Positions 14,860-23,488 of a DNA stretch of 64,000 nucleotides are shown here, piece after piece. The translations under genes and the position numbers were made by a program. The number at the start of each line of letters is the position of its first letter. Position 1 is the first letter of the stretch. Below the pieces are notes generated by a model. That model did no database searches. It had not been told where the DNA came from and saw only the letters and a list, made by a program, of their open reading frames with translations. The stretch is from JADKIH01 sp031385005 (GTDB lineage: Bacteria; Bacteroidota; Bacteroidia; AKYH767-A; 2013-40CM-41-45): contig JANNBB010000011.1 in NCBI GenBank assembly GCA_031385005.1, positions 186,001-250,000 of the forward strand, in the 5' to 3' direction.

Positions 14860-16140
14860 TTAATTAACTACTATCAAATAATAATTCTTCTTTCCTTTTT
14901 GTGCAAGAATATATTTATCGCGGATGAGGTTGTTTGTCTTCACGATAAAATCGGCATCCAATATTTTTTCCTTGTTTAGTAAAACACCTCCACCTGTGAG
15001 CATCTTTCTGGCTTCTCCTCTTGAAGGAAAAACATTTGTACTGTCGGCAAGGAATTCAACTATGTTCACGCCGCTTTCTAAAGCACTTCGGGGAACAGTC
15101 ATTTGAGGAACGCCTTCGAAAACAGAAAGCAAGTCGTCTTCCGAAAGTTTCATAAGGCCTTCAGCAGTTCCGGAACCGAAAAGTATTCCGGAAGCTTCAA
15201 GTGCCGCTTCATAATCTTTTTGTGAATGGACTCTTATAGTGATATCTTTTGCAAGTTCTTTTTGTAAAATTCTTAAATGAGGTGCTTGGGTATGTTCGGC
15301 TTCAAGTGTTTCAACTTCTTCTTTTGTTTTCAAAGTGAAAATTCGAATAAAGTTTTTCGAGTCTTCATCGGAAGCATTAATCCAGAATTGATAAAACTTA
15401 TAGGGAGAAGTACGCTTGGCATCTAGCCAAACATTACCGCTTTCTGTTTTTCCAAATTTAGAACCATCCGCTTTTTTGATCAATGGAGTAGTGAGTGCAA
15501 ATGCTTCGCCTCCATCTTTTCTGCGAATGAGTTCTGTGCCGGTAACTATATTTCCCCATTGGTCAGAGCCACCCATTTGAAGTTTTACGCCATCATTTTT
15601 CCAGAGACAATAAAAGTCATAACCCTGAACAAGCTGATAGGAAAATTCCGTAAAAGACATTCCTGTTGACAGGCGACTTTGAACAGAATCTTTGGCAAGC
15701 ATGTAATTGATTGAAATGTGTTTTCCGATATCCCGAATGAAATCAAGGAAGGTGAGATTTTTAAACCAGTCGTAGTTGTTGACTATTTCCGCCGAAGTTT
15801 CACCGCAATTGAAGTCGAGAAATTTCTCAAGCTGCTTTTTTTGACAGTCGAGGTTATGTTGAAGAATTTCTTCACTCAACAAATTTCTTTCCTGCGATTT
15901 CCCTGAAGGATCACCTACCATTCCTGTAGCGCCTCCAACCAGAGCGATCGGTTTATGTCCGGCTTGCTGAAAATGAAGCAACATCATTACCTGCACGAGG
16001 TTTCCAACTCCCAGTGAGTCGGCTGTAGGATCAAAACCTATGTATCCTTTTACCATCTCTTTATTTAAGAGTTCTTCGGTTCCGGGAATCATATCATGCA
16101 ACATGTTGCGCCAACGCAACTCTTCTACAAAATTTTTCAT
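14860..16140 (-). CDS. tyrS: Tyrosine--tRNA ligase
   Basis: A 426-residue class I aminoacyl-tRNA synthetase that charges tRNA-Tyr. The N-terminal catalytic domain has GFDPTADSL, then GHKPIALVGGATGMVGDPSG, and the tyrosine-binding QMGGSDQWGNIVTG near residue 190. The KMSKS-like loop is SKFGKTESG near 230, and a C-terminal S4-type RNA-binding domain covers about 360-426. The HIGH signature is replaced by G44-V-G-N47, so both histidines are missing. The codons at 16000-16011 confirm this reading. A canonical promoter lies upstream. Overall similarity leaves little doubt about identity. Confidence 0.95.
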   Translation of the reverse strand: MKNFVEELRWRNMLHDMIPGTEELLNKEMVKGYIGFDPTADSLGVGNLVQVMMLLHFQQAGHKPIALVGGATGMVGDPSGKSQERNLLSEEILQHNLDCQKKQLEKFLDFNCGETSAEIVNNYDWFKNLTFLDFIRDIGKHISINYMLAKDSVQSRLSTGMSFTEFSYQLVQGYDFYCLWKNDGVKLQMGGSDQWGNIVTGTELIRRKDGGEAFALTTPLIKKADGSKFGKTESGNVWLDAKRTSPYKFYQFWINASDEDSKNFIRIFTLKTKEEVETLEAEHTQAPHLRILQKELAKDITIRVHSQKDYEAALEASGILFGSGTAEGLMKLSEDDLLSVFEGVPQMTVPRSALESGVNIVEFLADSTNVFPSRGEARKMLTGGGVLLNKEKILDADFIVKTNNLIRDKYILAQKGKKNYYLIVVN

Positions 16141-16157
16141 TCTTTTACTTTGGGAGC

Positions 16158-16187
16158 TAAAGATAGGTAGAGAGGTGGGAAATACAA
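16158..16187 (-). promoter_or_regulatory. tyrS promoter (TTG-N19-TATCTTTA)
   Basis: On the minus strand, TTG (16185-16187) and TATCTTTA (16158-16165) are separated by 19 bases, close to the Bacteroidota consensus TTG / TAnnTTTG. The box ends 17 bases before the tyrS ATG, leaving a short leader. Confidence 0.55.
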
Positions 16188-16413
16188 AGGGAAGTCAGGG
16201 TAAATATTAAGTCTTTTTTAGTCATGTTTAGTGCCCAATAGTGATCCCTAATGAAGGAGAAAAGTTATTTCTATTTTAAATATTTGATGGGTTCAATTTG
16301 GGGTATAAAACGATCTTTGTAAATCGTTGTACCTCACCGGATGGTTTCAATTTTTTATATCTTTGAGTTAGAGTTAGACTTGGCTCCATTTCAAAAAAAT
16401 AATATACTATCGA

Positions 16414-17277
16414 ATGAAAAACATCTTATTTATTCTTTTTCTTCTTATGAATGAAGTTTCATATTCTCAAATCAGCAACGGTAGTTTTGAAATTTGGGAT
16501 ACAACTTATACCGGTACTTATTCCACGGAATTGACTTCTAATTTCAGTGTTCCTGATGCATTTTGCGGTGTTGCCAATCTTTGGACACAGGATTATGATT
16601 TTGGTGTGAGTCGAACAACGGACAGTTATAGCGGCAATTTTTCGATTATTTTACATAATTGGTATTCGTATGTTTATCAATCTATTAATTATGATGATAC
16701 AATTAACAGCAGTCCGTTATTTTTAAATGGATACTTTAAATACATAACAGGTGGGCCAACAGGATTATCGCATGGAGATGCTATCATTACGCTTACTAAA
16801 TCAAATGGAAGTGCCAATGATACTGTTGCAATAGGAATTTTTATTTTTGATTCTACAGCAACTTATACGGCATTTCAAATTCCGTTGAATTATATCTTAC
16901 CAATTTTGCCGGATAGTATTCACATTAATTTAAAAAATGGAAATCATAGCTGTTTAAATGCAAATATCTGTAATTTACTTTATTTAGATAATCTGGAATT
17001 ATCGAATACACCTCTTGGTTTTGGAAATTCAAATTCGAACGTTGTATTATCTACAGTTTATCCCAATCCCGCGCAAGATCAATTTTCAATAAAAATTAAT
17101 TCAACGCAAATAATTCACCTGGAATTGTTTAATTTGATAGGTGAAAAACTGACAGAAAAATATTTGTCTAAAAATAATAGCTCAATTGATATATCAACAT
17201 ATTCTGCCGGCATATATTTTTACAAATTGAGTTATAAAGGACAGTTATTAGAAAGCGGGAAATTAATTAAGCAGTAA
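16414..17277 (+). CDS. T9SS type A sorting domain-containing protein
   Basis: A 287-residue exported protein. The signal peptide spans about residues 1-19 (MKNILFILFLLMNEVSYSQ). Residues 20-200 form a carbohydrate-binding- or PCMD-like beta domain (SNGSFEIWDTTYTG at its start), which I cannot name with confidence. The last 75 or so residues are a type A T9SS sorting domain (VYPNPAQDQFSIKIN to ESGKLIKQ). The start follows a TATCTTTG box (16358-16365) 48 bases upstream. It stands alone between tyrS (divergent) and the epimerase. Confidence 0.85.
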   Translation: MKNILFILFLLMNEVSYSQISNGSFEIWDTTYTGTYSTELTSNFSVPDAFCGVANLWTQDYDFGVSRTTDSYSGNFSIILHNWYSYVYQSINYDDTINSSPLFLNGYFKYITGGPTGLSHGDAIITLTKSNGSANDTVAIGIFIFDSTATYTAFQIPLNYILPILPDSIHINLKNGNHSCLNANICNLLYLDNLELSNTPLGFGNSNSNVVLSTVYPNPAQDQFSIKINSTQIIHLELFNLIGEKLTEKYLSKNNSSIDISTYSAGIYFYKLSYKGQLLESGKLIKQ

Positions 17278-17312
17278 ATTCAATTGTAATTTATCATCTT
17301 TGTTCCACCATT

Positions 17313-18320
17313 ATGATTCTACTTACAGGCGGTACCGGTTTAGTTGGTTCTCAACTCTTGCTGGATTTGTCGATTTCCGGAAAAAAAATCCGGGTATTGC
17401 GCAGAGTTCAGAGTGATATGTCTGTAGTCAGAAATGTTTTCTCATCATTTCCCGAAAAATTTAATTCAATCGAATGGGTTGAAGGAGATGTTAACGACAT
17501 TTTTTCGCTAGAAGATGCTTTAAAGGATGTGCATACTGTTTATCATTCAGCTGCATTTGTTTCTTTTTATCCTTCTGATAAAAGTAAAATGATGAAGGTG
17601 AATATTGAAGGTACAGCGAACATGGTGAATACGGCATTGCGAATGGGAGTGAAGCGTTTTTGTCATGTAAGCTCTACTGCCGCTTTAGGTCGTGTTTCAG
17701 GTGATCAGCAATTGAATGAAGATTCATGGTGGAAACCATCAAAAGAAAACTCCAATTATGCCGTCAGTAAATATGGGGCGGAGAGAGAAGTGTGGCGTGC
17801 TATGGAAGAGGGATTGGATGCTTTTATCATCAATCCTTCTATTGTACTGGGACGCGGTAATTGGAAAAGCGGAAGTTCTCAAATGTTTTCGCAGGTGTGG
17901 AAAGGTTTGCCATTTTACGTGACAGGTACTACCGGTTTTGTTGATGTGCGAGATGTTTCAAAAGCCACACGCATGTTGATGGAAAAAGGGATTCGCAATG
18001 AGCGATACATCCTGAATTCCGAGAATCTTCCTTACCGAAAGGTTTTTGATTTAATTGCTGATGCTTTAGGTAAAAAGCGCGCAGGAATAAAAGTAACGCC
18101 CCTGATGGCAGAGATTGGGTGGCGACTGGAGAAAATTAAAAGTACTTTTGCTAATAGTCGCCCGATGATTACAAGGGAAACAGCTCGCAGTGGACTTATG
18201 CAATGGAGTTATGCAAACGAAAAAATTAAAAAAGAAATTGGAATTGATTTTATTCCTCTTAGGGAGTCAGTAAGCTTTGTAAGTCAGGCTTTTTTATCTG
18301 ACATGCAGAATGTGCATTAA
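17313..18320 (+). CDS. NAD-dependent epimerase/dehydratase family protein
   Basis: A 335-residue extended short-chain dehydrogenase. The Rossmann motif TGGTGLVGSQLL is at residues 5-16. The catalytic YxxxK is YAVSKYGAE near residue 150, preceded by a serine-rich strand VSSTAALG. Such proteins oxidise, epimerise or reduce nucleotide sugars, sterols or flavonoid-like alcohols; family members of this length in Bacteroidota are usually left without a substrate. It stands 35 bases after the T9SS gene, and the gap contains a CATCTTTG box close to the promoter consensus, so it may have its own promoter. Confidence 0.85.
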   Translation: MILLTGGTGLVGSQLLLDLSISGKKIRVLRRVQSDMSVVRNVFSSFPEKFNSIEWVEGDVNDIFSLEDALKDVHTVYHSAAFVSFYPSDKSKMMKVNIEGTANMVNTALRMGVKRFCHVSSTAALGRVSGDQQLNEDSWWKPSKENSNYAVSKYGAEREVWRAMEEGLDAFIINPSIVLGRGNWKSGSSQMFSQVWKGLPFYVTGTTGFVDVRDVSKATRMLMEKGIRNERYILNSENLPYRKVFDLIADALGKKRAGIKVTPLMAEIGWRLEKIKSTFANSRPMITRETARSGLMQWSYANEKIKKEIGIDFIPLRESVSFVSQAFLSDMQNVH

Positions 18321-18371
18321 AAATAAACAAACAAGAGTATAACGTTTTTTTATATTGTGCTAAATGACATT

Positions 18372-18713
18372 TTATTTTGTTTCCAACTCGCCTTCCATTT
18401 TGGTAAGATTGGTAATTATCGAATCGTAAATTTGTTTGAGTAATTCAGGGTTTTCACTGTAAAATTTAAGACTGGCTAAAAAATCTGTTTTGGAGACTTT
18501 GTGTTGTTTGAGAATAAATGCCGTATAGTCGCTCATGCTATAAGTTGTTGTATCCGTCTGAGATTTGATGTTCAAAGAGGATTGAGCAAGATGAATGTCA
18601 GATAAGATTTTCGTCATTTCCTGTTGACTGAAAACGCCCGGAGGGATATTAATTTTTTCTTCCGAACAGGATAGAAGAGAAAAAAGTAAAATTGAAAAAA
18701 GTAGTTTATTCAT
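18372..18713 (-). CDS. DUF4296-like lipoprotein
   Basis: A 113-residue predicted lipoprotein. Its signal peptide ends in a lipobox, SLLSC, with cysteine 16 as the lipidation site. The body (PPGVFSQQEMTKILSDIHLA onward) resembles the short helical DUF4296 family of Bacteroidota, whose role is unknown. It begins directly after the stop codon of the dihydroorotase-like gene with no intervening base, so the two are translated from one transcript. Assignment to the DUF is from memory of the family pattern, not from a search. Confidence 0.75.
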   Translation of the reverse strand: MNKLLFSILLFSLLSCSEEKINIPPGVFSQQEMTKILSDIHLAQSSLNIKSQTDTTTYSMSDYTAFILKQHKVSKTDFLASLKFYSENPELLKQIYDSIITNLTKMEGELETK

Positions 18714-20048
18714 TTAGTTAAACAACAGGCGTTGTCCTTTTTTATTTTCGTTAAAGGTACCGTTGGAATAAACAGCATTTCCATTTACAAATGTATAAAT
18801 GACTTTCGAACGAAATACAGTTCCTTCAAACGGACTCCATCCGCATTTATATAAAATATTGGAAGCATCAACCGTCCAGGGATTGTTGAGATCTACCAAT
18901 ACGAGATCAGCATAATAACCCTCGCGGATGTAACCGCGGTCTGCTATATTGAAGCAATCTGCTACCGCATGCGACATTTTCTCTACTATTTTTTCGAGTG
19001 TGATTTTATTGTCCAGATAAAATTCAAGCATGGCAGGAAGAGCATGTTGTACGAGCGGGCCGCCGGACGGAGCTTTGAAATAAGTCTGATTCTTTTCTTC
19101 TTTGGTGTGTGGCGCATGATCCGTAGCTATCACATCCACTCGTCCGTCGATAATAGCTTTTAATAAAGCATCTTTATCGCTTTTCCTCTTTATTGCCGGA
19201 TTCCATTTGATATTCATTCCCAGTTTTTCGTAATCGGTATCATCAAACCATAAATGATGAATACAGACTTCGTTGGTAATTTTTTTTTCTTTCAGAGGAA
19301 TATCATTTGTGAATAGGGACAGTTCTTTTTCCGTGCTGATGTGTAAAATATGTAAGCGTGTTCCATTTTTCTTTGCCAGGTTTACAGCAAACGAAGAAGA
19401 AGCATAACAGGCATCAGCATTTCTGATTATTGGATGCATGGAAACAGGTACATCTTCGCCATATTTCTCTCTTGCTGATGCCGTGTTTTTTAGGATAATG
19501 GATTCGTCTTCGCAATGTGTTGCGATCAACATTTCGGATGAAGAGAATATTTGTTCAAGCACGTGGTGATTGTCGACCAACATGCTTCCTGTCGATGAAC
19601 CCATAAAAATTTTTATTCCGCAAACATTTTTCTTGTTCGTTTTAATTACTTCTTCAAAATTATCGTTGCTAACTCCCATGAAGAATGAGTAATTGGCGAG
19701 TGATTTGGTGGAAGCCAATTGGTACTTTTCCTCGAGCAGTTTTTGTGTCAGTGCATTAGGAATAGTATTTGGCATTTCCATAAAGGTTGTAATGCCACCG
19801 GCAACCGCTGCTTTTGGTTCCGTGTACAGATCGCCTTTGTGTGTAAGTCCGGGTTCACGAAAATGCACCTGATCGTCTATTACGCCGGGTAAAAGAAATA
19901 AACCATCGGCGTCAATGATTTTGGCGCTCGGATGCGAGAGGGCCTTGCCAATTTTTTCGATACGTTCGTTTATGATAAGTACATCACCGGTAAATTGTTT
20001 TCCCTCGTTTACGAGTGTACAGTTTTTTATGAGATAACCCGATGACAT
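18714..20048 (-). CDS. pyrC: Dihydroorotase-family amidohydrolase
   Basis: A 444-residue metal-dependent amidohydrolase of the dihydroorotase/allantoinase group, expected to close carbamoyl-aspartate to dihydroorotate in pyrimidine synthesis. Visible metal-site motifs are DDQVHFREPG (residues 58-67), the carbamylated-lysine region GIKIFMGSS, ATHCED, LHILHIST and VIATDHAPHT. The first histidine of the usual HxH pair is glutamine (Q60; H62 kept), which could alter metal binding. Bacteroidota commonly carry this form, as far as I recall. It abuts the DUF4296 lipoprotein gene. No other pyrimidine gene is nearby, so activity on dihydroorotate is likely but not proven. Confidence 0.85.
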   Translation of the reverse strand: MSSGYLIKNCTLVNEGKQFTGDVLIINERIEKIGKALSHPSAKIIDADGLFLLPGVIDDQVHFREPGLTHKGDLYTEPKAAVAGGITTFMEMPNTIPNALTQKLLEEKYQLASTKSLANYSFFMGVSNDNFEEVIKTNKKNVCGIKIFMGSSTGSMLVDNHHVLEQIFSSSEMLIATHCEDESIILKNTASAREKYGEDVPVSMHPIIRNADACYASSSFAVNLAKKNGTRLHILHISTEKELSLFTNDIPLKEKKITNEVCIHHLWFDDTDYEKLGMNIKWNPAIKRKSDKDALLKAIIDGRVDVIATDHAPHTKEEKNQTYFKAPSGGPLVQHALPAMLEFYLDNKITLEKIVEKMSHAVADCFNIADRGYIREGYYADLVLVDLNNPWTVDASNILYKCGWSPFEGTVFRSKVIYTFVNGNAVYSNGTFNENKKGQRLLFN

Positions 20049-20124
20049 TTATTTCTGCTGGATAGAACTTGTTAAGTGATTTTTTGAAATCTAAATCTAT
20101 TTAACCGGAATGTGCCGAAGATCG

Positions 20125-20859
20125 TTATTGTTTTTTATACTTCCTGAAAAAACTTTTCCATTTCATCTCAATTACTCCGAGAATAGCTTCCTTGAAAATT
20201 CCTTTGCTCATTTTACTTGTGCCTTCTACGCGATCTGTAAATACGATTGGAACTTCCACAAGTTTGAAACCATAATTCTGAGCGGTAAATTTCATTTCGA
20301 TCTGGAATGCATAACCGATAAATTTAATTTTATCGAGCGGAATTGTTTCCAATACCTTTCTTGTGTAACAAATAAATCCGGCAGTTGTGTCTTTTATCCG
20401 CATGCCTGTTATTAAGCGAACATAAACAGATGCATAATAGGACATAACAACTCTGCCTAAAGGCCAGTTAACAACGTTGGCACCACGGATATATCTGGAT
20501 CCAATAGACATATCTGCTCCTTCAATGGCGCATGCATTGTAAAGACGAATCAGGTCTTCCGGATTATGGGAGAAGTCGCAATCGATTTCAAAAATATAAT
20601 TGTATTTTCCGGCAATAGCCCATTTAAAACCATGGATATAAGCAGTACCAAGTCCTAGTTTCCCACTTCTTTCTTCGAGAAAAAGCCGGCCGCTGAATTC
20701 CGGCATTAATTTTTTTACAATAGAAGCGGTGCCATCCGGTGAGCCATCGTCGATTACGAGTATGTCGAATGGATGCGAAAGCGAAAAAATTTTCCGCAGC
20801 ATCTTTTCGATATTCTCCTTTTCATTGTAAGTGGGGAGAAGGACAAGTGACTCGTTCAA
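20125..20859 (-). CDS. Polyprenol monophosphomannose synthase-like GT2 glycosyltransferase
   Basis: A 244-residue family 2 glycosyltransferase of the dolichol-phosphate mannose synthase (DPM1) type, which moves a sugar from a nucleotide donor to a polyprenyl phosphate at the membrane. It shows LLPTYNEKENI, the DDGSPDGTA motif near residue 38, EIDCDFSHNPEDL as the acidic metal-binding loop and GSRYIRGANVVNWPLGR. No C-terminal membrane helices are present, as in soluble DPM1. The frame starts with TTG at 20857-20859, giving MNESLVLLPTYNE; no ATG lies nearby in frame. It may supply lipid-linked mannose for glycan or protein glycosylation. Confidence 0.88.
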   Translation of the reverse strand: MNESLVLLPTYNEKENIEKMLRKIFSLSHPFDILVIDDGSPDGTASIVKKLMPEFSGRLFLEERSGKLGLGTAYIHGFKWAIAGKYNYIFEIDCDFSHNPEDLIRLYNACAIEGADMSIGSRYIRGANVVNWPLGRVVMSYYASVYVRLITGMRIKDTTAGFICYTRKVLETIPLDKIKFIGYAFQIEMKFTAQNYGFKLVEVPIVFTDRVEGTSKMSKGIFKEAILGVIEMKWKSFFRKYKKQ

Positions 20860-21001
20860 AATGACAGTTTTTTTGGTGGATGCAAGATAAAATTCAATTG
20901 GTTAATTTACTAATGGAAAAGCACGTTGAAAACCAATTAAATCGTTAAATGTTCTTTAGTCGATATCATCAACTAAGTCCTGTATAGCTACGACTATCAG
21001 T

Positions 21002-22909
21002 CTATTCCGTCTTCATCAACGCACCGGAACGAATTTCCTCAACTACTGAAGGGTCGAGAAGAGTAGAAATATCGCCCAGGTTACTGGTTTCTCCTTCGGC
21101 TATTTTTCTTAAAATTCTTCGCATTATTTTTCCGGAACGTGTTTTGGGTAGACCGCGTACGATTTGTATTTTATCCGGCTTAGCGATTGGACCAATTACT
21201 TTATTAACACAATCTTTGATTTCATTTCGTAGCATTTCATAGTCATCGCGGTTGTTAACAGAAATAACAAAAGCATAAATACCCTGGCCTTTAATTGCAT
21301 GAGGAAAACCGACTACTGCAGATTCAACAATGTCGGGATGTTCATTGATAGCATTTTCAACTTCAGCGGTACCGATACGATGCCCGGATACATTCATGAC
21401 ATCATCAACGCGTCCGGTAATTCTATACATACCTTTTTCATCTCTTTTACAACCATCGCCTGTAAAGTAGAGGCCCTTATACGTATCAAAATAATTTTGC
21501 CTGCACCGCTCATGATCGCCATAGGTAGTTCGTATCATCGAAGGCCAGGGAAAACGAATGCATAAATTTCCTTCGACATTGTTTCCTTCAATTTCATTTC
21601 CTTTGCTGTCGACGAGCATGGGTTGAATTCCCGGAAGCGGATAGGTGGCAAATCCGGGTTTCAGTTCGGTAATGCCGGCGAGTGGAGATATAAGGATGCC
21701 GCCCGTTTCAGTCTGCCACCATGTATCGACGATCGGACATTTTTCTTTCCCGATGTTGTGGTGATACCAATGCCAGGCTTCTTCGTTGATAGGTTCGCCG
21801 ACAGTTCCTAATACCCGAAGTGAATTTAATTTGTAAGGTTCGACAAAGCCAAGGCCTTGAGCTTCGAGTGAACGGATAGCTGTTGGTGCAGTATAAAAAA
21901 TCGTTACATTATATTTATCGATGACACTCCAGAAACGTCCTGCATCAGGATAAACGGGAATGCCTTCAAACATTAACGTCGTCGCCCCCGAAAGGAGCGG
22001 TCCATAAATGAGATAAGAGTGTCCGGTAATCCAACCGATATCTGCAGTACACCAATAGATGTCGTTAGGTTTGTACTGAAATACATTTTGAAAAGTGTAA
22101 GCAGTGTAAACCATATAACCGCCGCAGGTATGAACTACTCCTTTGGGTTTTCCGGTTGATCCCGATGTATACAGAATAAAAAGCATGTCTTCCGCATCGG
22201 TTTCAACTGCTTCAAAATCCTCTTTCGCTTTCTTTATTTCATCTTCCCAAAACACATCGCGACCGACCTTCATAGAGATGGGAGTGCCTGTTCGTTTTAG
22301 GACGATAACTTTGTTGACTCCCGGACAGTTTTCCAGTGCTTCGTCGACGATTTGTTTAATGGGAATTTCCTTAGCACCTCTGTATGCACCATCGCTGGTA
22401 ATGGTTAACGAACAATCTGAATCGCGAATTCTTTCACTCAATGAATTGGCACTAAAGCCGGCAAAGACAACAGAATGAATGGCACCGATTCTGGCGCAAG
22501 CAAGTATAGCAATAGCTGCTTCAGGAACCATGGGCATATAAATGCATATCCTATCGCCTTTTTTGGCGCCATTATTTTTTAGGACATTTGCAAACCTGCA
22601 AACTTCACGATGTAATTCCCGGTAAGTCAGTGTTCTCGATTTTTCTTCCGGATTATTTGACTCCCAGATAATTGCTTTTTTATCGCCTGATTTTTCCAGA
22701 TGTCTGTCTAGACAGTTTTCTGAAATATTTAACTTTCCGCCAACGAACCACTTAACATCGGGGTCTTTGAAATTCCACTTTAGAGTAGTATCCCATTTTT
22801 TTTTCCACGTAAAGTTATCCGCGATTTCCGCCCAAAATTTCTCCGGATCCTCAATACTTTTTTTGTATTCAGCTTTATATTCGTCGAATGAATTAATTTG
22901 AAATGCCAT
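21002..22909 (-). CDS. acs: Acetate--CoA ligase
   Basis: A 635-residue AMP-forming acetyl-CoA synthetase that activates acetate in two steps. Clear motifs are the P-loop-like YTSGSTGKPKGVVH near residue 255, DTWWQTETGG near 405, YFTGDGCKRDEKG near 490 and the C-terminal PKTRSGKIMRR with the conserved catalytic lysine, normally acetylated for control. Length matches Acs (about 650). It is transcribed alone. A tract of nine 8-bp repeats begins 5 bases upstream of the start codon and occupies the expected promoter or leader. Confidence 0.96.
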   Translation of the reverse strand: MAFQINSFDEYKAEYKKSIEDPEKFWAEIADNFTWKKKWDTTLKWNFKDPDVKWFVGGKLNISENCLDRHLEKSGDKKAIIWESNNPEEKSRTLTYRELHREVCRFANVLKNNGAKKGDRICIYMPMVPEAAIAILACARIGAIHSVVFAGFSANSLSERIRDSDCSLTITSDGAYRGAKEIPIKQIVDEALENCPGVNKVIVLKRTGTPISMKVGRDVFWEDEIKKAKEDFEAVETDAEDMLFILYTSGSTGKPKGVVHTCGGYMVYTAYTFQNVFQYKPNDIYWCTADIGWITGHSYLIYGPLLSGATTLMFEGIPVYPDAGRFWSVIDKYNVTIFYTAPTAIRSLEAQGLGFVEPYKLNSLRVLGTVGEPINEEAWHWYHHNIGKEKCPIVDTWWQTETGGILISPLAGITELKPGFATYPLPGIQPMLVDSKGNEIEGNNVEGNLCIRFPWPSMIRTTYGDHERCRQNYFDTYKGLYFTGDGCKRDEKGMYRITGRVDDVMNVSGHRIGTAEVENAINEHPDIVESAVVGFPHAIKGQGIYAFVISVNNRDDYEMLRNEIKDCVNKVIGPIAKPDKIQIVRGLPKTRSGKIMRRILRKIAEGETSNLGDISTLLDPSVVEEIRSGALMKTE

Positions 22910-22914
22910 TTTTT

Positions 22915-22986
22915 AATTCGTTAATTCGTTAATTCGCTAATTCGCTAATTCGCTAATTCGCTAATTCGCTAATTCGCTAATTCGCT
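22915..22986. repeat. 8-bp tandem repeat tract upstream of acs
   Basis: Two units of AATTCGTT (22915-22930) are followed by seven perfect units of AATTCGCT (22931-22986). The tract begins 5 bases before the acs start codon on its 5' side. The unit is related to the interspersed TTAGCTAATT / TTAACGAATT blocks seen elsewhere. Perfect units of this kind can change copy number by slippage. Confidence 0.9.
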
Positions 22987-23043
22987 AATAAAATTAGTTG
23001 ATCAAGCAAGATACTGATTTGTCATTTAATTCAACAATTGGAC

Positions 23044-23118
23044 ATTAGCTAATTAACGAATCAGCTAATTAGCGAATTTTAAATAGACAATAGAAGATTA
23101 GCTAATTAACTAATTTTA
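23044..23118. repeat. Interspersed TTAGCTAATTAACGAATT-type repeats (two blocks)
   Basis: Two blocks, 23044-23077 and about 23097-23118, are built from TTAGCTAATTAACGAATC, AGCTAATTAGCGAATT and TTAGCTAATTAACTAATT. They sit in the divergent region between acs and the RRM gene, close to the 8-bp tract. Confidence 0.75.
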
Positions 23119-23153
23119 ATTATCTAATTAAAAAAAATCCGTTTCTTTGAAGC

Positions 23154-23399
23154 ATGAAATTATTCGTAAAAAACCTTGAACCTACAGTAAATGAAGTATT
23201 ACTGGAGTCTATTTTCAAACAATATGGGGATATTGTAAACACTAAAATTATCTATGATAAGATAACTTGGGAATCACGTGGTTTTGGCTTTGTGGAATTC
23301 AAGAAAAAAGAAGATGCAATTAAAGCAATTGAAGAATTGAATGGCAAGGAATTAATCGGGAAGAAAATTTCAGTAGAAGAAGCGGTGGAGAAACGATAA
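23154..23399 (+). CDS. RNA recognition motif (RRM) protein
   Basis: An 81-residue single-domain RNA-binding protein. It carries both RRM signatures: RNP2 as LFVKNL (residues 3-8) and RNP1 as RGFGFVEF (about 42-49). Such stand-alone RRM proteins are common in Bacteroidota and are thought to act as RNA chaperones or post-transcriptional regulators. It has its own upstream region of interspersed repeats and TTTCTTTG just before the start. Family identity is sure; target RNAs are unknown. Confidence 0.93.
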   Translation: MKLFVKNLEPTVNEVLLESIFKQYGDIVNTKIIYDKITWESRGFGFVEFKKKEDAIKAIEELNGKELIGKKISVEEAVEKR

Positions 23400-23488
23400 T
23401 TTCTTTCATTCAATTCCCGACTTTGAATTAATTGACTTTAAAAAATTGTCGATAATGAAATTAAAAACAATGTGTTGCTTTTTATAGG

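Noticed and set aside
20110..20415. 101-codon plus-strand open frame over the DPM1-like gene
   Set aside because: It overlaps the conserved glycosyltransferase on the opposite strand and has no recognisable domain.
22915..22986. Tandem repeats as a possible CRISPR array
   Set aside because: Units are 8 bases and directly joined without spacers, and no cas gene is near. It is a simple tandem repeat.
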